A stretch of 64,000 nt of DNA from JAGOUA01 sp964428975 (GCA_964428975.1 CAYSAI010000002.1:62001-126000), one strand, 5' to 3'. Numbered from the stretch's first letter, positions 29,415 to 40,747 are shown. Notes: generated from the letters alone by a model not told the origin. Made by a program: numbers and translations.

Positions 29415-32400
29415 ATGGATCGCTCCTCCCACTCTCTTTTTTCGCGGATTCTCCTCGCCGCTCTTGCTTGTTTTCTTCTTGCGCCGTTATCAGCCTTCGC
29501 TATTGGCGATGCGCCGTCTATTAAAGATAAAGCAGGTGTACCAGGATATCCAGCAGTTTCCATTACGGAAAATCTTCCGGAACGCATCAACGCGGCGTAT
29601 GAAAACATCCGTTGGGAGTTGATTGGCGCAGGAACGCTTGCATTCATGAATGGGTTACAGACGTTTTTTGGACAGCTTGCCTATGATGCGGCTGATTACA
29701 TCGCGACCGGAGGCAAGGGGCAATCGGCCGTCTACTACAAAAAAGGGTTTGAAGGGTACATGAAAGATGTGGCGGGTTCTGCGGCAGGAGACTTTATCGG
29801 TAGTTTGTCGAGTGCGGCCTTTTTTCAAGGGGCGGGTTTCGATCTGTGTCGTCCACCTGATCCAAAAACACTTTTACGCATTCAGCTCTCGTTAGGACAG
29901 TTTTTACCTGGAGGAACAAACTCCGCGTTTCAGCGTCCAGAAGCGCGTTGTGCGTTTAACGATATTATTCGTAACTACGAGCAGGTTTATCAAACGCTCA
30001 GTAATGGTGAGGTATTCCGCAATGTGGAGGCGAGCTTGAATCCAAGTTCGAACGATCTGGGAGTGACGTTTTTGATCTTCAATCGTGCGCAGGAATTCGT
30101 GCATCGTCGAACGGAAAATGCAGAAAAAGATCGTAAAGAAGGCGGCGGCTATCAAGCGATTCGTGATATTGTTTCAGGACGTATCAAAACGCCGTCAGAA
30201 ACCATTCGCGAACAAGCGAACCAAGTGCTCGTGAAAGACCCAAAGGCGAACCAAGCGCAAATCAATTCGTTTATTTTGGAGCAGGCGTGGGAAATGGGGC
30301 CATCCAACCTGTTGAAATATACAGCGTCCGTCTTTTTGAATACGCTTGCGTCAAAAACGCTTGCCCGTGTTATGAAAGACGGTATCGATATTTTCGACGT
30401 GTTTAAACGAAAAAAGATCAATCTTGTGCGTGGAGCGGACGATCTTCTCGAAACAAGTCGCGAGGATAAACGTCAGGCGAACATCAGTCTTCGTACGCCG
30501 AACCTATTTCGTAACGCGTCATACGATGTTTTGTTAGAGATGCAAGCGTGTCCAGAAACGCGCAGTACGTGGAATTGTGTGTTGGATGAAGGGCTTGGCC
30601 AAGCGCTTCGCAGTCAGGGCGATGCGGGAGCATTCACGCTGCAAGAGGCGGTAGATCGTGGATACTTGAAGTCGAATTGGAGACTCTATCCGTCCACGAA
30701 CGCGCGCGAAGAACGCGATCCGCTGTGTTATACGTACGGCTATTGCTCTGGAAACCTCCGAAAATTGCGCCTCATGCGTATTTTGCCGGTGAGTCTTGAA
30801 TTTGTCGCAAATGATCCAAAAAATATCGAACGGTGTAGCTCTGAGCGTGGGTGTATCACTCTTGGAGAGGCGATCGAAGGATTCGTGAAATGTAACGCGC
30901 GAGGTGAACGTGATGCCTCCAATCCATGGTGTAGAATGATTGATCCAAACTGGGCGCTCACGGCGCTTCCTCAGCAGTGTGCGCTCAGCGGCTTCGGTGA
31001 TGCATCGCTCGCAAGTGGTCTCAGCCAACGACGAGAAGAATGTCAGGATATTCAAACCTGTTTGCAACGGAATGATCAGGGCGAATGTGTTGGCGGTTAC
31101 GGCCATTGTGTAGCAGAAAAAACGGCGTATCGCTTCGGTGGACAGGAGTGTCCTGCGCGTGCGGCAAGCTGTCGAACGTACACACCGCGAGAAAAGGAAA
31201 ACGAAACAAGTGATCAGGCTGAAGTCTCGTATCTTCGCAATACGCTTGAATATGGGCGTTGTTCCGAGGATACCGTCGGGTGTATGTGGTATTCGACGCA
31301 GCGCGATCCAGCAGGAGGGCGTTCTGATGCATGGATGGGGAATGTGTCCCAAGGGCCGCGCGTGTTCTTTGATGCGACGATTGAATCGTGTGAGGCGTCT
31401 GGAGCGGGGTGTACGCGTTTGATGTCCATAAAACAAGGAGAGTCTTCGTTAAACCTCGTGGCGAATTCCTCATTTGAGAGGCAAATCACAAACCCGCCAA
31501 CGCTTGAAGGATGGATGCCTCTCGTTGGGACAGATCGTGGGTATGTACGTCCGACCGTCACAGCGGGAGAGCTTGCTGCCGATGGGGTATCTGCCGCGCA
31601 TTTTTCGGGAGGGTTCGTCGGAGGGTATCGTCAAGTGGTGGATCTGAGCCCAGGAAGAACGTACGTGGTGTCTGGATTTCAACGTCGTCTCATTGAAAGC
31701 AACTCGCCTCGTGTGTTATTTGGTATTCGTCAGTATCGTTCTCGTGCGGATGCAGAAACGCGTATAAACTTCGTTCCAAGCGATGTGCTTGCGCGTGATT
31801 TTCGCACGCGAGATTGTGCGCTCGTATCGGCAGCGGGGAATGCAACGGGGCTTATTGCGCCTCTTCAAGGAGAGCCGGCGAATGCTGCTTGGGAACGCGT
31901 CCAGTGTTCGTTTACCGTGAACCAGCAAACACGTGCAGGAGAAATTCTTGTCCAAGGAAATAATGCGCTTGTTGATGCGATCATGCTCGAAGAAGGATCG
32001 GTCGCGACGACGTATATCGATGGTCTCAAACCAGCGCTTCGAGAGGCGCATCTCAAACTTCCACCAGATGAATTTGCGTGTACAGGCGAACCAAACGATC
32101 ATCCATCGTGTGCGGTCTACGCACGAATTTGTCGTCAAACAGAGGCGGGATGTGATGGATACACCGATCAAAATAGCGGGCTTTCAGAAGTGGCTGCACA
32201 GGTGAGTACGGGCGATTTGTGTCCGGAAACCTGCGTGGGGTATGGAGAATATCGCAAGCTTGCCTCGTCATTTGATTTGGTCACGAGCACCACGCCTGAT
32301 CTCAGCGATACAACCGAACCGCGTGCGGACTTCTTCATTCCTTCGAGCGCGGAGCAATGTACGCAGGAAGAAGCTGGCTGTTCTGAATTTACGATCGCCG

Positions 32401-35400
32401 ATGCGGCGAGTGAAGGTGGGGAGAATCGCGCGGCGTTTTCCTCCCTACGTTTTTGTGAAAAGCCGGCAAACGATACGGAAACGTACTTCACATGGGAGGG
32501 ATCTGACGCAGGAGGATACCAATTGCGCACATGGGCGCTCAAAAAACGAACGACCGATAAACCTGGAGTGCTTCCAGCCGATCCGGCAGAAGCCACGATT
32601 GGGCCAAATCCAGGACCTCGCATCATTCTGAAACGTTCGGCCGATCTTTTCTTGCAGAAAAATCCTGCTTTGTGTAATGAGGCGAACTGGCGAACGGGAG
32701 CGGACCCAGATTGTCGTCAGTTCTATAACACGGCGGGCAATGTGTTCTATCGTTATTACACGCAAACGGTCCTTTCCACCGAACAATGTAAGCAGTATCG
32801 CTTAGCTGATTCTGGTCCAGATGACTGTACGAAAACAGGTGGAACCTATCGCGCAGAAGACCGTTCGTGTACCTATCAAGCGTTTGCGCCAGAAAGCGGT
32901 TCGTGTCGGCTTGAAGCGACGGGTTGTCGTGCGTATGCCGGTGCGGAAGCAGGAAACACGCTCACTGTCTTTACTGCGACGGGTACGCTCATGACGGAAA
33001 TCACCGGAGCGACCGCTTCCACCGAGGCTCTTCAAGTGGGGGATCGTTCCTATCGCGTAGATGCGCCCGCAAACGGGCAAGGACGTATCGTGATCACTCC
33101 ACGTACACCAACGACCGTTTCCAACTTGTATCGTGTATCGTTTTGGGCGAAAACATCCGCTCAGGCTACGCTCGTGGTGGAAGCGGCAGCGGCTGATGGA
33201 ACGGGTGCTCGGGCGATTGGCACGACGCGCCTCACAACGGAATGGCAGCGCGTAAGTTTTGGCTTGTATGAAGGAGCGCGCGGCACGCAGACACGTCTCT
33301 CCTTTGCTGTATCGGCGGGATCGGCTCCTGCGGCGTTCTTCTTGGATGAAATCGCCATTCAGCATATTCGTGACATGGCGTTTGTCCGAAAAGGTACGTG
33401 GGATACCCCTCAACAATGTAATCAAAACGCGTATGGCGTCCCAGAACCACAAGCGATGCTTGGCTGTCGTGCGTACACGAATCGTGCTGGTCAAGCAGTG
33501 AATGTTCGTCAGTTTACGCAGTTGTGTCGGCCAACGGCGATTGGATGTAAGGCGTTTGTCGATACGCGCAATTCTCTTGAGGTGTACGAACAACGCTTTA
33601 CGCTTGATGATGCAGGAACGCCGTCTATCACCCGCGCGCCGGCTGATCGTTTCGTCTACGCGATCAATGATCCTGCGATGCAGTGTCCAGCCGCGATGGC
33701 GAGTTGTCGTCCGTTTGGAAAGCCCGTCTTTTCAAGAGATCGTCAAACGATCACACGTTTTGATACGGTGTACTTGAAAGATGATGTACGGAAATATACC
33801 GAAGGTTTGTGTCGCCCATCCGATCTGTTCTGTGAGGAATTTCGTACAGGTACAGGACGTGAATTCTTCAAAGATCCACAAGCGCACACCTGTGAATTTC
33901 GTGAACAGGTAAGGCTTGGCGCGAGTCCGGGAATCAATGAGGGGGTGTACAGCGGTTGGTTCGTGACAGGAGAACCGACACCAACACCGTGCTATCCAAA
34001 TGCGCTTGCCTCTGGTCAGTTCTTTCAGCTCTTACGTACGGGTGATGCAACGCCTCCTCCTGGGTATCAAGGGTGGGCGGGTACCTGTGCTCCGGAAGAG
34101 AACGAGTGTACAGAATTTCGTGATACGAACGATCGTTCAAATAACCTCAGCGGACGGCCGTACTATTTCATCAACGATGAGCGTGTCGATAAGACGTCTT
34201 GTAATACGCAAGTCGATCCATCGCGTGGATGTGTGTTGATGCGCAATATGTCTGACGCTCGCTTGCTCTATAATACGGAGGCGACGCAGCGAGCCTATCA
34301 GGCAGCGAATTTGCAGGCGGTCACGCCTATTGATTGTGTCGAGCGCTCTACATCTGCTGGGTGTGTAGCGGTACGCGCAGGACGATGTACGGGGCAGGAA
34401 ACGGTTATTACACGACGTGCTGGGGAAAATGGAATCAATGCGACAACACAGACAAGCGCACCAATGCCGTATGTCGGTGGAACCTGTTCTGCGGATGCGG
34501 ATTGCGCGGGTGAGGTAGCTCGAACAAGCGGAACGATTTCGTATCGCATTTCTACGGGGACGACTTTTCCAGCTACGTATGTCAACCTTACCGCTCCCGC
34601 TACGGAACGCCGTGTCGCAGATATGCGTTGCGATGTACCATCTCGCAATGACGCGAACCTTGTTGTGAAAGTGAAGGTGGATCGTGATTGCGCGCAGTGG
34701 CTTGGGTGTTCTTCGGGGGAGACGGTGTATGATCCTTCGGCGAATCGGTATAAAGAAGTGTGTATACAGACGGCATTATGCGATAAAGCGGGCGAACAAG
34801 GCGGCGGTGCTTCTTACTGCGCTAACTATGTGAATAGGGCGAGTACTTCCACTGAACCTGTTCTGACAAAAGGCGCGTACTTTGATGCGCAAGCGTATAG
34901 CATGCGTCCAAACGGCGTTGGTTCACGCGACTATTCCGGATATACCATTCCAAACGCATTCCAGTTGACGGATCTCACGTCAAAATCCCTACAACCAAGG
35001 GATGAGAGCCGACGTATGCTTGCAGCGGTGAAAATGCCACCGATAGACCAAACATCGTTGGGCGGTAACGTCTATAGGCACAGCATTCCACCGACGAAAT
35101 CAAACCAGGCGGAAGTGATTGCTCGCGTGGCTATGCTCCCCAACAACGTCCAAAATCCGTATTTTGGGTTGTATCAAACGCTCGATACGAACACTTTTCT
35201 GTGTCGTCATCGTGGGACGGGCATGATCGGTTTTTGGGTCAAAGAAGAGGCAAGGGCAAAGCCAAACCAAGAAGTGAACTGCTACCTCTCCTTTCGTGGA
35301 GGAAACGAGGCAAATTCCTTTATCCAACTCGCGAATCGTTTGCGCACAAACGCCCTTGTCTCAAAACAAGATGTGCTTCTTGATCAAGCCTATCCAAAGA

Positions 35401-38400
35401 CGCTCTGCCGAGCGTATCCAGAAACGGATGCGCCATTTCCAAGCGATATTGTGATGAAGTGGGACATGACGACGAATCCTATTCGTCCGCTTATGGTGCG
35501 TAGTGGCTATCAAGACATGAACGCGTGTGCGTACGATGAAGAATGCGCCTGTTCCTACAAACGGGTGGAATATCCAGGACGTATTAAACCGCTGTTCTAC
35601 GCATCGGATTCGCAAGCGGTGCCCCCAGGAGTGTGTATCGGAGGTCCTCGTGATGGACAGGCGTGTTTGCCGTCGGATGTGTTCGAAATTTCATCGAATA
35701 GCTCAACTTCAACAGGTGCGGCGATTGCCCAAGCGGCAAATAACGCGCAGTCGTGTGGTCCTGCTGCAGGAGGTGGGCGATGCGTGGCCTTTACGAAGAC
35801 GGAAGTGGTGCGTGGTATTGAAGGTTCCTGTCTTGAATATGACACGACGCGTTCGCGAGGAAAACTTGGCGATGAGACGTTTAGTTGTTTGACGTGGAAT
35901 CCGTCGCCGATCGTTGGCGGCAAGAATGATCCGTATCGCTATGTGCAGACGGCAGGGTATCTTCCTCCGCAAAACGCGGGACAGTATTATTGCTTGTCGA
36001 AAGCGAAGGCGCCGAAAGAGCTGATGCTATGGCAGGGAAATTTTCGTGATGATCCAACGGATAATCGAATCGCTGGTATAAAACTCTTAGGTTACCATGA
36101 TAACTTTGTTTCCGATGGGGCCAACCTATCTCTAGGTGATATAGGAGCTTCTTTGTCGGCGGGTGCAGCTGCGGGAGGGGCAGTCGCTGGACCGTATGGC
36201 GCCGCTGCTGTAGCTGTATCGACATTTGTGGGTTCATTTATAGGTTCCAGTAGTTCAGGTGGTTTCAAAGGCTCCTATTTTAACAATCTTCGTCCAGAAG
36301 GAAGTCAAGCCGCTTCTCAATGTGAAGATGCTGACGACGATCAAGATGATGACGGTCCGTTTGACCGTGATCTTGCTGGTCTTCGTTTGGTTGCGACCGG
36401 TCGCGGAAGAGACGCTACCTATACAGAAGCGTTCTATACCCTTCGTTCAGCATCAATCGCTGCATGGTTTTATGGAACAGGAGCTCCTACGGACCCACAA
36501 AAAAGAGCAGCTATGCACGAGTATAATTTTAGCCATATAGAAATTAAGCCGTTTGAGAATCCGAACGGCAACGGACGCTTAGCGTGTGGCTATCAAGAAG
36601 ATTGGGTGGATGGGGTGACGGTCGATGATTATGATGATGGCGAAAAAACAGCCGTAGGGGATCGTCAATGGAGGCAAGCGTTCTTTGCGGAAGAAGATCT
36701 TCAAACGCATCTCACGCGCGGGAGTGAAAAAGTGCTTATGGGAAGCGCAATAGCAGGTGGTTCAGCCTCACCTAAGGTGATGCCCTGTGTAGACACGGGA
36801 GCAGGAACACCGGCGGGAGCAACATGCTACTTTAAAACGTGGGAAATTGGCTATCGCGCGAAAGATAAGCCACAGAAATTTAAGGCTCTTGATGGAGAGA
36901 CTGTGAGTATTTCTGACTTGGCAAGAGGACCTTATACAGAGGCATGTACGACAGAAAAGCCCTACTACGCGATTCGAGCTGTATTTCAGACACCTCAATC
37001 CGCACAAACAACCGTTTCCCCAACAACGCCCATCCTTCCTCGAGATATCCGTGGTCCCTGGAACCTTGCTGGTTTTTGGGTTTCTACCTGCGCAGGACGT
37101 GGCACGCAAGATAATCGCTTTATCTACATGAACGTTCGTTTGCAGAGCGCGGATATCTGTCGTGACCTTGCGGAGGTTCGTTCTGTAAAAACAGGTCAAG
37201 ATGCGGCATTTACGGACCGTGTGTGGAGTCAATCGAAGTATTCTGTGCCTCTTCTGAATATTCAATATGGACAAACGTTCGCTCCGTTTTCAGGCGCGCT
37301 CAATACAGGGTCAGCGGGAACGGATCCGCTCTTTCAAACAGGTGGGAAGCTTGCAGGAAGTTCCGCTGTTCGTCCACCAACGTTTCTCGCCTCCGGATTT
37401 TCTACCTACTATGGGTTGTCTGGTGTGGGAACGCCAAAAGATCGGTATGCCTATCTCACAAACGTATTTGCACGTGTGTATCGAGTGTACAAGTTCAGCG
37501 ATCAAAAAATCGATAAGGAGGACAGCACATGTGAATCAGGTCTTTTTCAAGGGAGAAAATGTGTTCTTGATGCAGCGCCAAATGCGACGAACGCGAGTGT
37601 CGATTGTCGTCCATCTGCGGGTTTTGGGCAGTGTAATACGGATACGGCAAGGCAGCCTGCGGCAAACATAAAAGTATGTAACGCACTCTCTGGAATAAAT
37701 GCTGGACGTTCCTGCACGACAGGTGATCAGTGTCATGTGTCTGCGTTTGATCCAACAGGATCCTCTTCGAGCCCTCGACCACTTGTCACTGGATGTGAAT
37801 TACGAACAGAAATACTCACAAGGGAGGATCTCGATGTCGGGAATAATAGAGATCGGATGAGACAAGGCTGGATTACAGGTCGACTCGGATGGGAACAGGT
37901 TCCAAATTCAAACCCTCCTCGATATCGACGCGTTGCTTCTGGTGACACCATAACAAATAATGTTCCCTCTGGTGATATTATTGTAGATCCTGCAGATCAA
38001 CGATTGGAGGCAAGTGCACTCGTATCCACGTACTCACGAGCAGAAGCCGCAGCGCAAGGTGCCTTTCGTTGTCAGCGTGGAGCGGTGCGTATCGCGAGAG
38101 GTCTTGACGACGATAATGACAATGGAGAGCGTGCACCGAGCCTTTCGGATGGAACACCGTTCAATCCATCCATGCCTCTTGGAACGCCTTTTTGTACGGG
38201 AGAAAGTGAAAGCACATCAGAATGCCCTTTGGAGGTAGTGGGTACGTGTACAAAAACATCCGGACAGAATACCCTCCAGGATGTGGGAACGTGCCAAGTG
38301 CGTTGGCAGGGGCATCAAACACCGGAAACAACACAAATTGCGTGTTATATGGATTCAGATTGCGCATTCACTTCGAATAATTTTTGGAGAAGGTCTGCTA

Positions 38401-40682
38401 CCGCACAATGGTCAAATACAACAGGATTCCTGAGGCAAGGACAACTTGGCGCGGTGAGTGTGACGCGGAGCAATGCGACCGGAAATTATTCCTGTAGTGC
38501 GGCGACCTGTCCTTTTTATGATGTGGAGCTTGGTTTTACCGAAACGCTCTTAACATCTTCTGTGGGCGGTATGACCGTTTCTGAAACGAATCGTTTTCCG
38601 AGCGCGACCAACAATGGTGGTGTCTATGCTGTTGGTGCCTGCGAATCGCTCACGGCTCTTATGGCTGGGAGGACGGGTATTGCTCTTGGCACTTGTTCGG
38701 AAGGAGCGGTGAACGAAGGGCAGGCTTGTCTCGTTGCGTCTCCAACGCCTGCGGCATTTCCTCTTGCTCAATGGGCGAGCGGTGAACGCACGTGTCAATC
38801 GATCGGAGAGCAGATACTTCCAGGGGAGGATCGATGCTCGCCCGTGTCTATGACAGTGACCGGTGGAATGGGTCCAGCTCCACGTTGCGAACTCTCGCAA
38901 AGAGAAGGGCATGGTATGACTGCAGAGAGATATTGGCTGACCTCTAACACACCAGAGGATAAACGAAATGAAAATACAGACAACAACACGTGTACATCTG
39001 AAGCGGGGTATCGTCCTGATCCTACGCTGTGTCCTGATCCAATGAGCGAGTTTTGTGGGTTAACAACCTACGATATGACAGCGGCAGCGGCTAGAACACA
39101 AGGAGGCTCTCTCGATCGACAGCAAGCGAATGTGCGTCTTCCAACGGATGTGACGATTGGTCACTATACGCCTGCGTATCTTGGATTTCGGTACTATCCG
39201 GATACGAATTATCAATACGTCGACTATTACACTCCTCGCCCTCCACGTATTGCTGCGCCTACGGCTATCTGTCCTGCAGGAACATCTTGCGGTGTGCAAG
39301 ATCTTGATAAATTCTCCTTTAACGGCATTACACAAGGAATTGTGAATGTGATTGGTGGACAGCATCGTTCGGTAATCAAATTTTTTGGCTGGGCAGCGCA
39401 TGAGCAGATGCCACTACGAAAGCTCTCTGTTGATTGGGGGGATGCGCGTGTCGAAACGTTCGATGATGTCAAACTCAAAAATCATAAGCCGTTCTGCAGC
39501 GTGCAAAAAGAGTGTTATTCGCCAGCCTCTCGTTTTACGGGTTTAACCTGTGAAAACGATAACGATTGTCCGCTTTCGGCACAGGCTTGTCGTCAGATGG
39601 GAGCGTGTAAAGAGAAGCAGAACATCGTATGTGGACAAGATAGCGATTGTCGTGCCGATCGAAGCCAAGACACGTGCGTGTTTCGAGCGTTCTTCGGCAA
39701 CAACGAAGGTGCGTGTGAAGCAACTCCGTTCGAATTCGCCCACGTGTATACCTGTCCAGCGAGCGCGCAACAAACCTTACCAAGCTGTATGGGACAAAAC
39801 TTTACAGGAGTAACGGGACAAGACTTTACCGCTTCGGACATTCGAGCTCCAGCACCGGGGGTTCCAGGGACGTGCTACTACGGTTCTGTCGGAACGTTTG
39901 TTGTGGAAGCGCTTGGCACATTACCAACCTGTACCGTTGCAGGAACGACGGGCACGGGGCGTACAGAATGTGAAACGGCGTATAATCGAGCATTTGGTAC
40001 AGATGCTTTTGCGGCTCTCGCTGAAAACGTGAGATCTCGTGTTTCATGTGGCCCTCCCGCGACGGAAGAGGCGGACGCGATTCTTCCAACGGCCACCCAA
40101 GCACGTTGTTCTGGAGATCCATCCCGTTTCTGTCGAGCAAATCTTCCAAATGGAGCAACAGACTGTGCGGCAGGCGACCGGTGTATCACGGCGGGGCTTG
40201 CGCCTGCCGGCGGCTGTTGGGATGAGATCAACAATACCTGTCGCTATACGCCACGCATCTTCTTACAAGATAACTGGGGATGGTGTTCGGGAGAATGTCG
40301 CTCAGCACGATCAGGAGATATGCTGCAAGATGGACCTGGATCGTTTATCAAGCATGCGTTTGGAGGATGCTATACCCCGATTCCGCTTGGTGCGGAGGCG
40401 AAAGACGCCACGAGAACGAATAGTCAGAGCACGGTACCTGATTCAATCACGAGTCTACGTCCATTCAGTGAGCTGTTAGGGGGTGGAGTAGATGTGGTAG
40501 CTAGAAAACCAACGGACTTCGGATCATTGGAATGTGCAACGAATCGTCCAACAGGCGCGCTTACAGCAGGTACGACTGGTACACCGCCCGTGCCGGTGGG
40601 TGTTCCTGCGAACGATCAACGTCGAAACTTTCGTCCGTGGATGGTGTTTCCTGGATCGCTCCAACTCCGACCGAGAAGATAA
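29415..40682 (+). CDS. Giant secreted Cys-rich protein (3755 residues)
   Basis: Single uninterrupted frame of 11.3 kb with an N-terminal signal peptide (about 1-29, LLAALACFLLAPLSAFA). Visible layout: helical N-terminal region (about 30-450); a zone at about nt 31150-34120 with at least nine C-x6-C-x2-(Y/F) motifs, for example CRQTEAGCDGY, CTQEEAGCSEF, CRPTAIGCKAF; two beta-sandwich, carbohydrate-binding-like modules (near nt 31450 and 33040); a Gly/Ala-rich segment (near 36140) followed by an Asp cluster; and a second half with C-x-D-x-D-C motifs (YMDSDC, ENDNDC, GQDSDC) and a PKD-like WGDARVETF near 39430. No catalytic motif or C-terminal anchor seen. Best guess is a disulfide-rich attachment or surface protein; function unknown. 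Many antisense ORFs are shadows. Confidence 0.88.
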   Translation: MDRSSHSLFSRILLAALACFLLAPLSAFAIGDAPSIKDKAGVPGYPAVSITENLPERINAAYENIRWELIGAGTLAFMNGLQTFFGQLAYDAADYIATGGKGQSAVYYKKGFEGYMKDVAGSAAGDFIGSLSSAAFFQGAGFDLCRPPDPKTLLRIQLSLGQFLPGGTNSAFQRPEARCAFNDIIRNYEQVYQTLSNGEVFRNVEASLNPSSNDLGVTFLIFNRAQEFVHRRTENAEKDRKEGGGYQAIRDIVSGRIKTPSETIREQANQVLVKDPKANQAQINSFILEQAWEMGPSNLLKYTASVFLNTLASKTLARVMKDGIDIFDVFKRKKINLVRGADDLLETSREDKRQANISLRTPNLFRNASYDVLLEMQACPETRSTWNCVLDEGLGQALRSQGDAGAFTLQEAVDRGYLKSNWRLYPSTNAREERDPLCYTYGYCSGNLRKLRLMRILPVSLEFVANDPKNIERCSSERGCITLGEAIEGFVKCNARGERDASNPWCRMIDPNWALTALPQQCALSGFGDASLASGLSQRREECQDIQTCLQRNDQGECVGGYGHCVAEKTAYRFGGQECPARAASCRTYTPREKENETSDQAEVSYLRNTLEYGRCSEDTVGCMWYSTQRDPAGGRSDAWMGNVSQGPRVFFDATIESCEASGAGCTRLMSIKQGESSLNLVANSSFERQITNPPTLEGWMPLVGTDRGYVRPTVTAGELAADGVSAAHFSGGFVGGYRQVVDLSPGRTYVVSGFQRRLIESNSPRVLFGIRQYRSRADAETRINFVPSDVLARDFRTRDCALVSAAGNATGLIAPLQGEPANAAWERVQCSFTVNQQTRAGEILVQGNNALVDAIMLEEGSVATTYIDGLKPALREAHLKLPPDEFACTGEPNDHPSCAVYARICRQTEAGCDGYTDQNSGLSEVAAQVSTGDLCPETCVGYGEYRKLASSFDLVTSTTPDLSDTTEPRADFFIPSSAEQCTQEEAGCSEFTIADAASEGGENRAAFSSLRFCEKPANDTETYFTWEGSDAGGYQLRTWALKKRTTDKPGVLPADPAEATIGPNPGPRIILKRSADLFLQKNPALCNEANWRTGADPDCRQFYNTAGNVFYRYYTQTVLSTEQCKQYRLADSGPDDCTKTGGTYRAEDRSCTYQAFAPESGSCRLEATGCRAYAGAEAGNTLTVFTATGTLMTEITGATASTEALQVGDRSYRVDAPANGQGRIVITPRTPTTVSNLYRVSFWAKTSAQATLVVEAAAADGTGARAIGTTRLTTEWQRVSFGLYEGARGTQTRLSFAVSAGSAPAAFFLDEIAIQHIRDMAFVRKGTWDTPQQCNQNAYGVPEPQAMLGCRAYTNRAGQAVNVRQFTQLCRPTAIGCKAFVDTRNSLEVYEQRFTLDDAGTPSITRAPADRFVYAINDPAMQCPAAMASCRPFGKPVFSRDRQTITRFDTVYLKDDVRKYTEGLCRPSDLFCEEFRTGTGREFFKDPQAHTCEFREQVRLGASPGINEGVYSGWFVTGEPTPTPCYPNALASGQFFQLLRTGDATPPPGYQGWAGTCAPEENECTEFRDTNDRSNNLSGRPYYFINDERVDKTSCNTQVDPSRGCVLMRNMSDARLLYNTEATQRAYQAANLQAVTPIDCVERSTSAGCVAVRAGRCTGQETVITRRAGENGINATTQTSAPMPYVGGTCSADADCAGEVARTSGTISYRISTGTTFPATYVNLTAPATERRVADMRCDVPSRNDANLVVKVKVDRDCAQWLGCSSGETVYDPSANRYKEVCIQTALCDKAGEQGGGASYCANYVNRASTSTEPVLTKGAYFDAQAYSMRPNGVGSRDYSGYTIPNAFQLTDLTSKSLQPRDESRRMLAAVKMPPIDQTSLGGNVYRHSIPPTKSNQAEVIARVAMLPNNVQNPYFGLYQTLDTNTFLCRHRGTGMIGFWVKEEARAKPNQEVNCYLSFRGGNEANSFIQLANRLRTNALVSKQDVLLDQAYPKTLCRAYPETDAPFPSDIVMKWDMTTNPIRPLMVRSGYQDMNACAYDEECACSYKRVEYPGRIKPLFYASDSQAVPPGVCIGGPRDGQACLPSDVFEISSNSSTSTGAAIAQAANNAQSCGPAAGGGRCVAFTKTEVVRGIEGSCLEYDTTRSRGKLGDETFSCLTWNPSPIVGGKNDPYRYVQTAGYLPPQNAGQYYCLSKAKAPKELMLWQGNFRDDPTDNRIAGIKLLGYHDNFVSDGANLSLGDIGASLSAGAAAGGAVAGPYGAAAVAVSTFVGSFIGSSSSGGFKGSYFNNLRPEGSQAASQCEDADDDQDDDGPFDRDLAGLRLVATGRGRDATYTEAFYTLRSASIAAWFYGTGAPTDPQKRAAMHEYNFSHIEIKPFENPNGNGRLACGYQEDWVDGVTVDDYDDGEKTAVGDRQWRQAFFAEEDLQTHLTRGSEKVLMGSAIAGGSASPKVMPCVDTGAGTPAGATCYFKTWEIGYRAKDKPQKFKALDGETVSISDLARGPYTEACTTEKPYYAIRAVFQTPQSAQTTVSPTTPILPRDIRGPWNLAGFWVSTCAGRGTQDNRFIYMNVRLQSADICRDLAEVRSVKTGQDAAFTDRVWSQSKYSVPLLNIQYGQTFAPFSGALNTGSAGTDPLFQTGGKLAGSSAVRPPTFLASGFSTYYGLSGVGTPKDRYAYLTNVFARVYRVYKFSDQKIDKEDSTCESGLFQGRKCVLDAAPNATNASVDCRPSAGFGQCNTDTARQPAANIKVCNALSGINAGRSCTTGDQCHVSAFDPTGSSSSPRPLVTGCELRTEILTREDLDVGNNRDRMRQGWITGRLGWEQVPNSNPPRYRRVASGDTITNNVPSGDIIVDPADQRLEASALVSTYSRAEAAAQGAFRCQRGAVRIARGLDDDNDNGERAPSLSDGTPFNPSMPLGTPFCTGESESTSECPLEVVGTCTKTSGQNTLQDVGTCQVRWQGHQTPETTQIACYMDSDCAFTSNNFWRRSATAQWSNTTGFLRQGQLGAVSVTRSNATGNYSCSAATCPFYDVELGFTETLLTSSVGGMTVSETNRFPSATNNGGVYAVGACESLTALMAGRTGIALGTCSEGAVNEGQACLVASPTPAAFPLAQWASGERTCQSIGEQILPGEDRCSPVSMTVTGGMGPAPRCELSQREGHGMTAERYWLTSNTPEDKRNENTDNNTCTSEAGYRPDPTLCPDPMSEFCGLTTYDMTAAAARTQGGSLDRQQANVRLPTDVTIGHYTPAYLGFRYYPDTNYQYVDYYTPRPPRIAAPTAICPAGTSCGVQDLDKFSFNGITQGIVNVIGGQHRSVIKFFGWAAHEQMPLRKLSVDWGDARVETFDDVKLKNHKPFCSVQKECYSPASRFTGLTCENDNDCPLSAQACRQMGACKEKQNIVCGQDSDCRADRSQDTCVFRAFFGNNEGACEATPFEFAHVYTCPASAQQTLPSCMGQNFTGVTGQDFTASDIRAPAPGVPGTCYYGSVGTFVVEALGTLPTCTVAGTTGTGRTECETAYNRAFGTDAFAALAENVRSRVSCGPPATEEADAILPTATQARCSGDPSRFCRANLPNGATDCAAGDRCITAGLAPAGGCWDEINNTCRYTPRIFLQDNWGWCSGECRSARSGDMLQDGPGSFIKHAFGGCYTPIPLGAEAKDATRTNSQSTVPDSITSLRPFSELLGGGVDVVARKPTDFGSLECATNRPTGALTAGTTGTPPVPVGVPANDQRRNFRPWMVFPGSLQLRPRR

Positions 40683-40708
40683 CCCCAGCGCTACCCCCCC
40701 CCACGCTC

Positions 40709-40747
40709 ACCTCACCCCTGCCCCTCTCCTTCGTAAGGAGAGGGGTT
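40709..40747. repeat. Palindromic repeat copy B
   Basis: 39 bp, the exact reverse complement of copy C at 40809-40847. The two copies, 61 bp apart, could fold into one long hairpin, resembling a REP doublet (REPIN/BIME-like). Confidence 0.88.

Noticed and set aside
30534..31436. 300-codon antisense ORF inside the giant gene (and others such as 32802-33593)
   Set aside because: Arg/Thr-rich, no start signal, composition typical of the opposite strand of a strongly coding frame.
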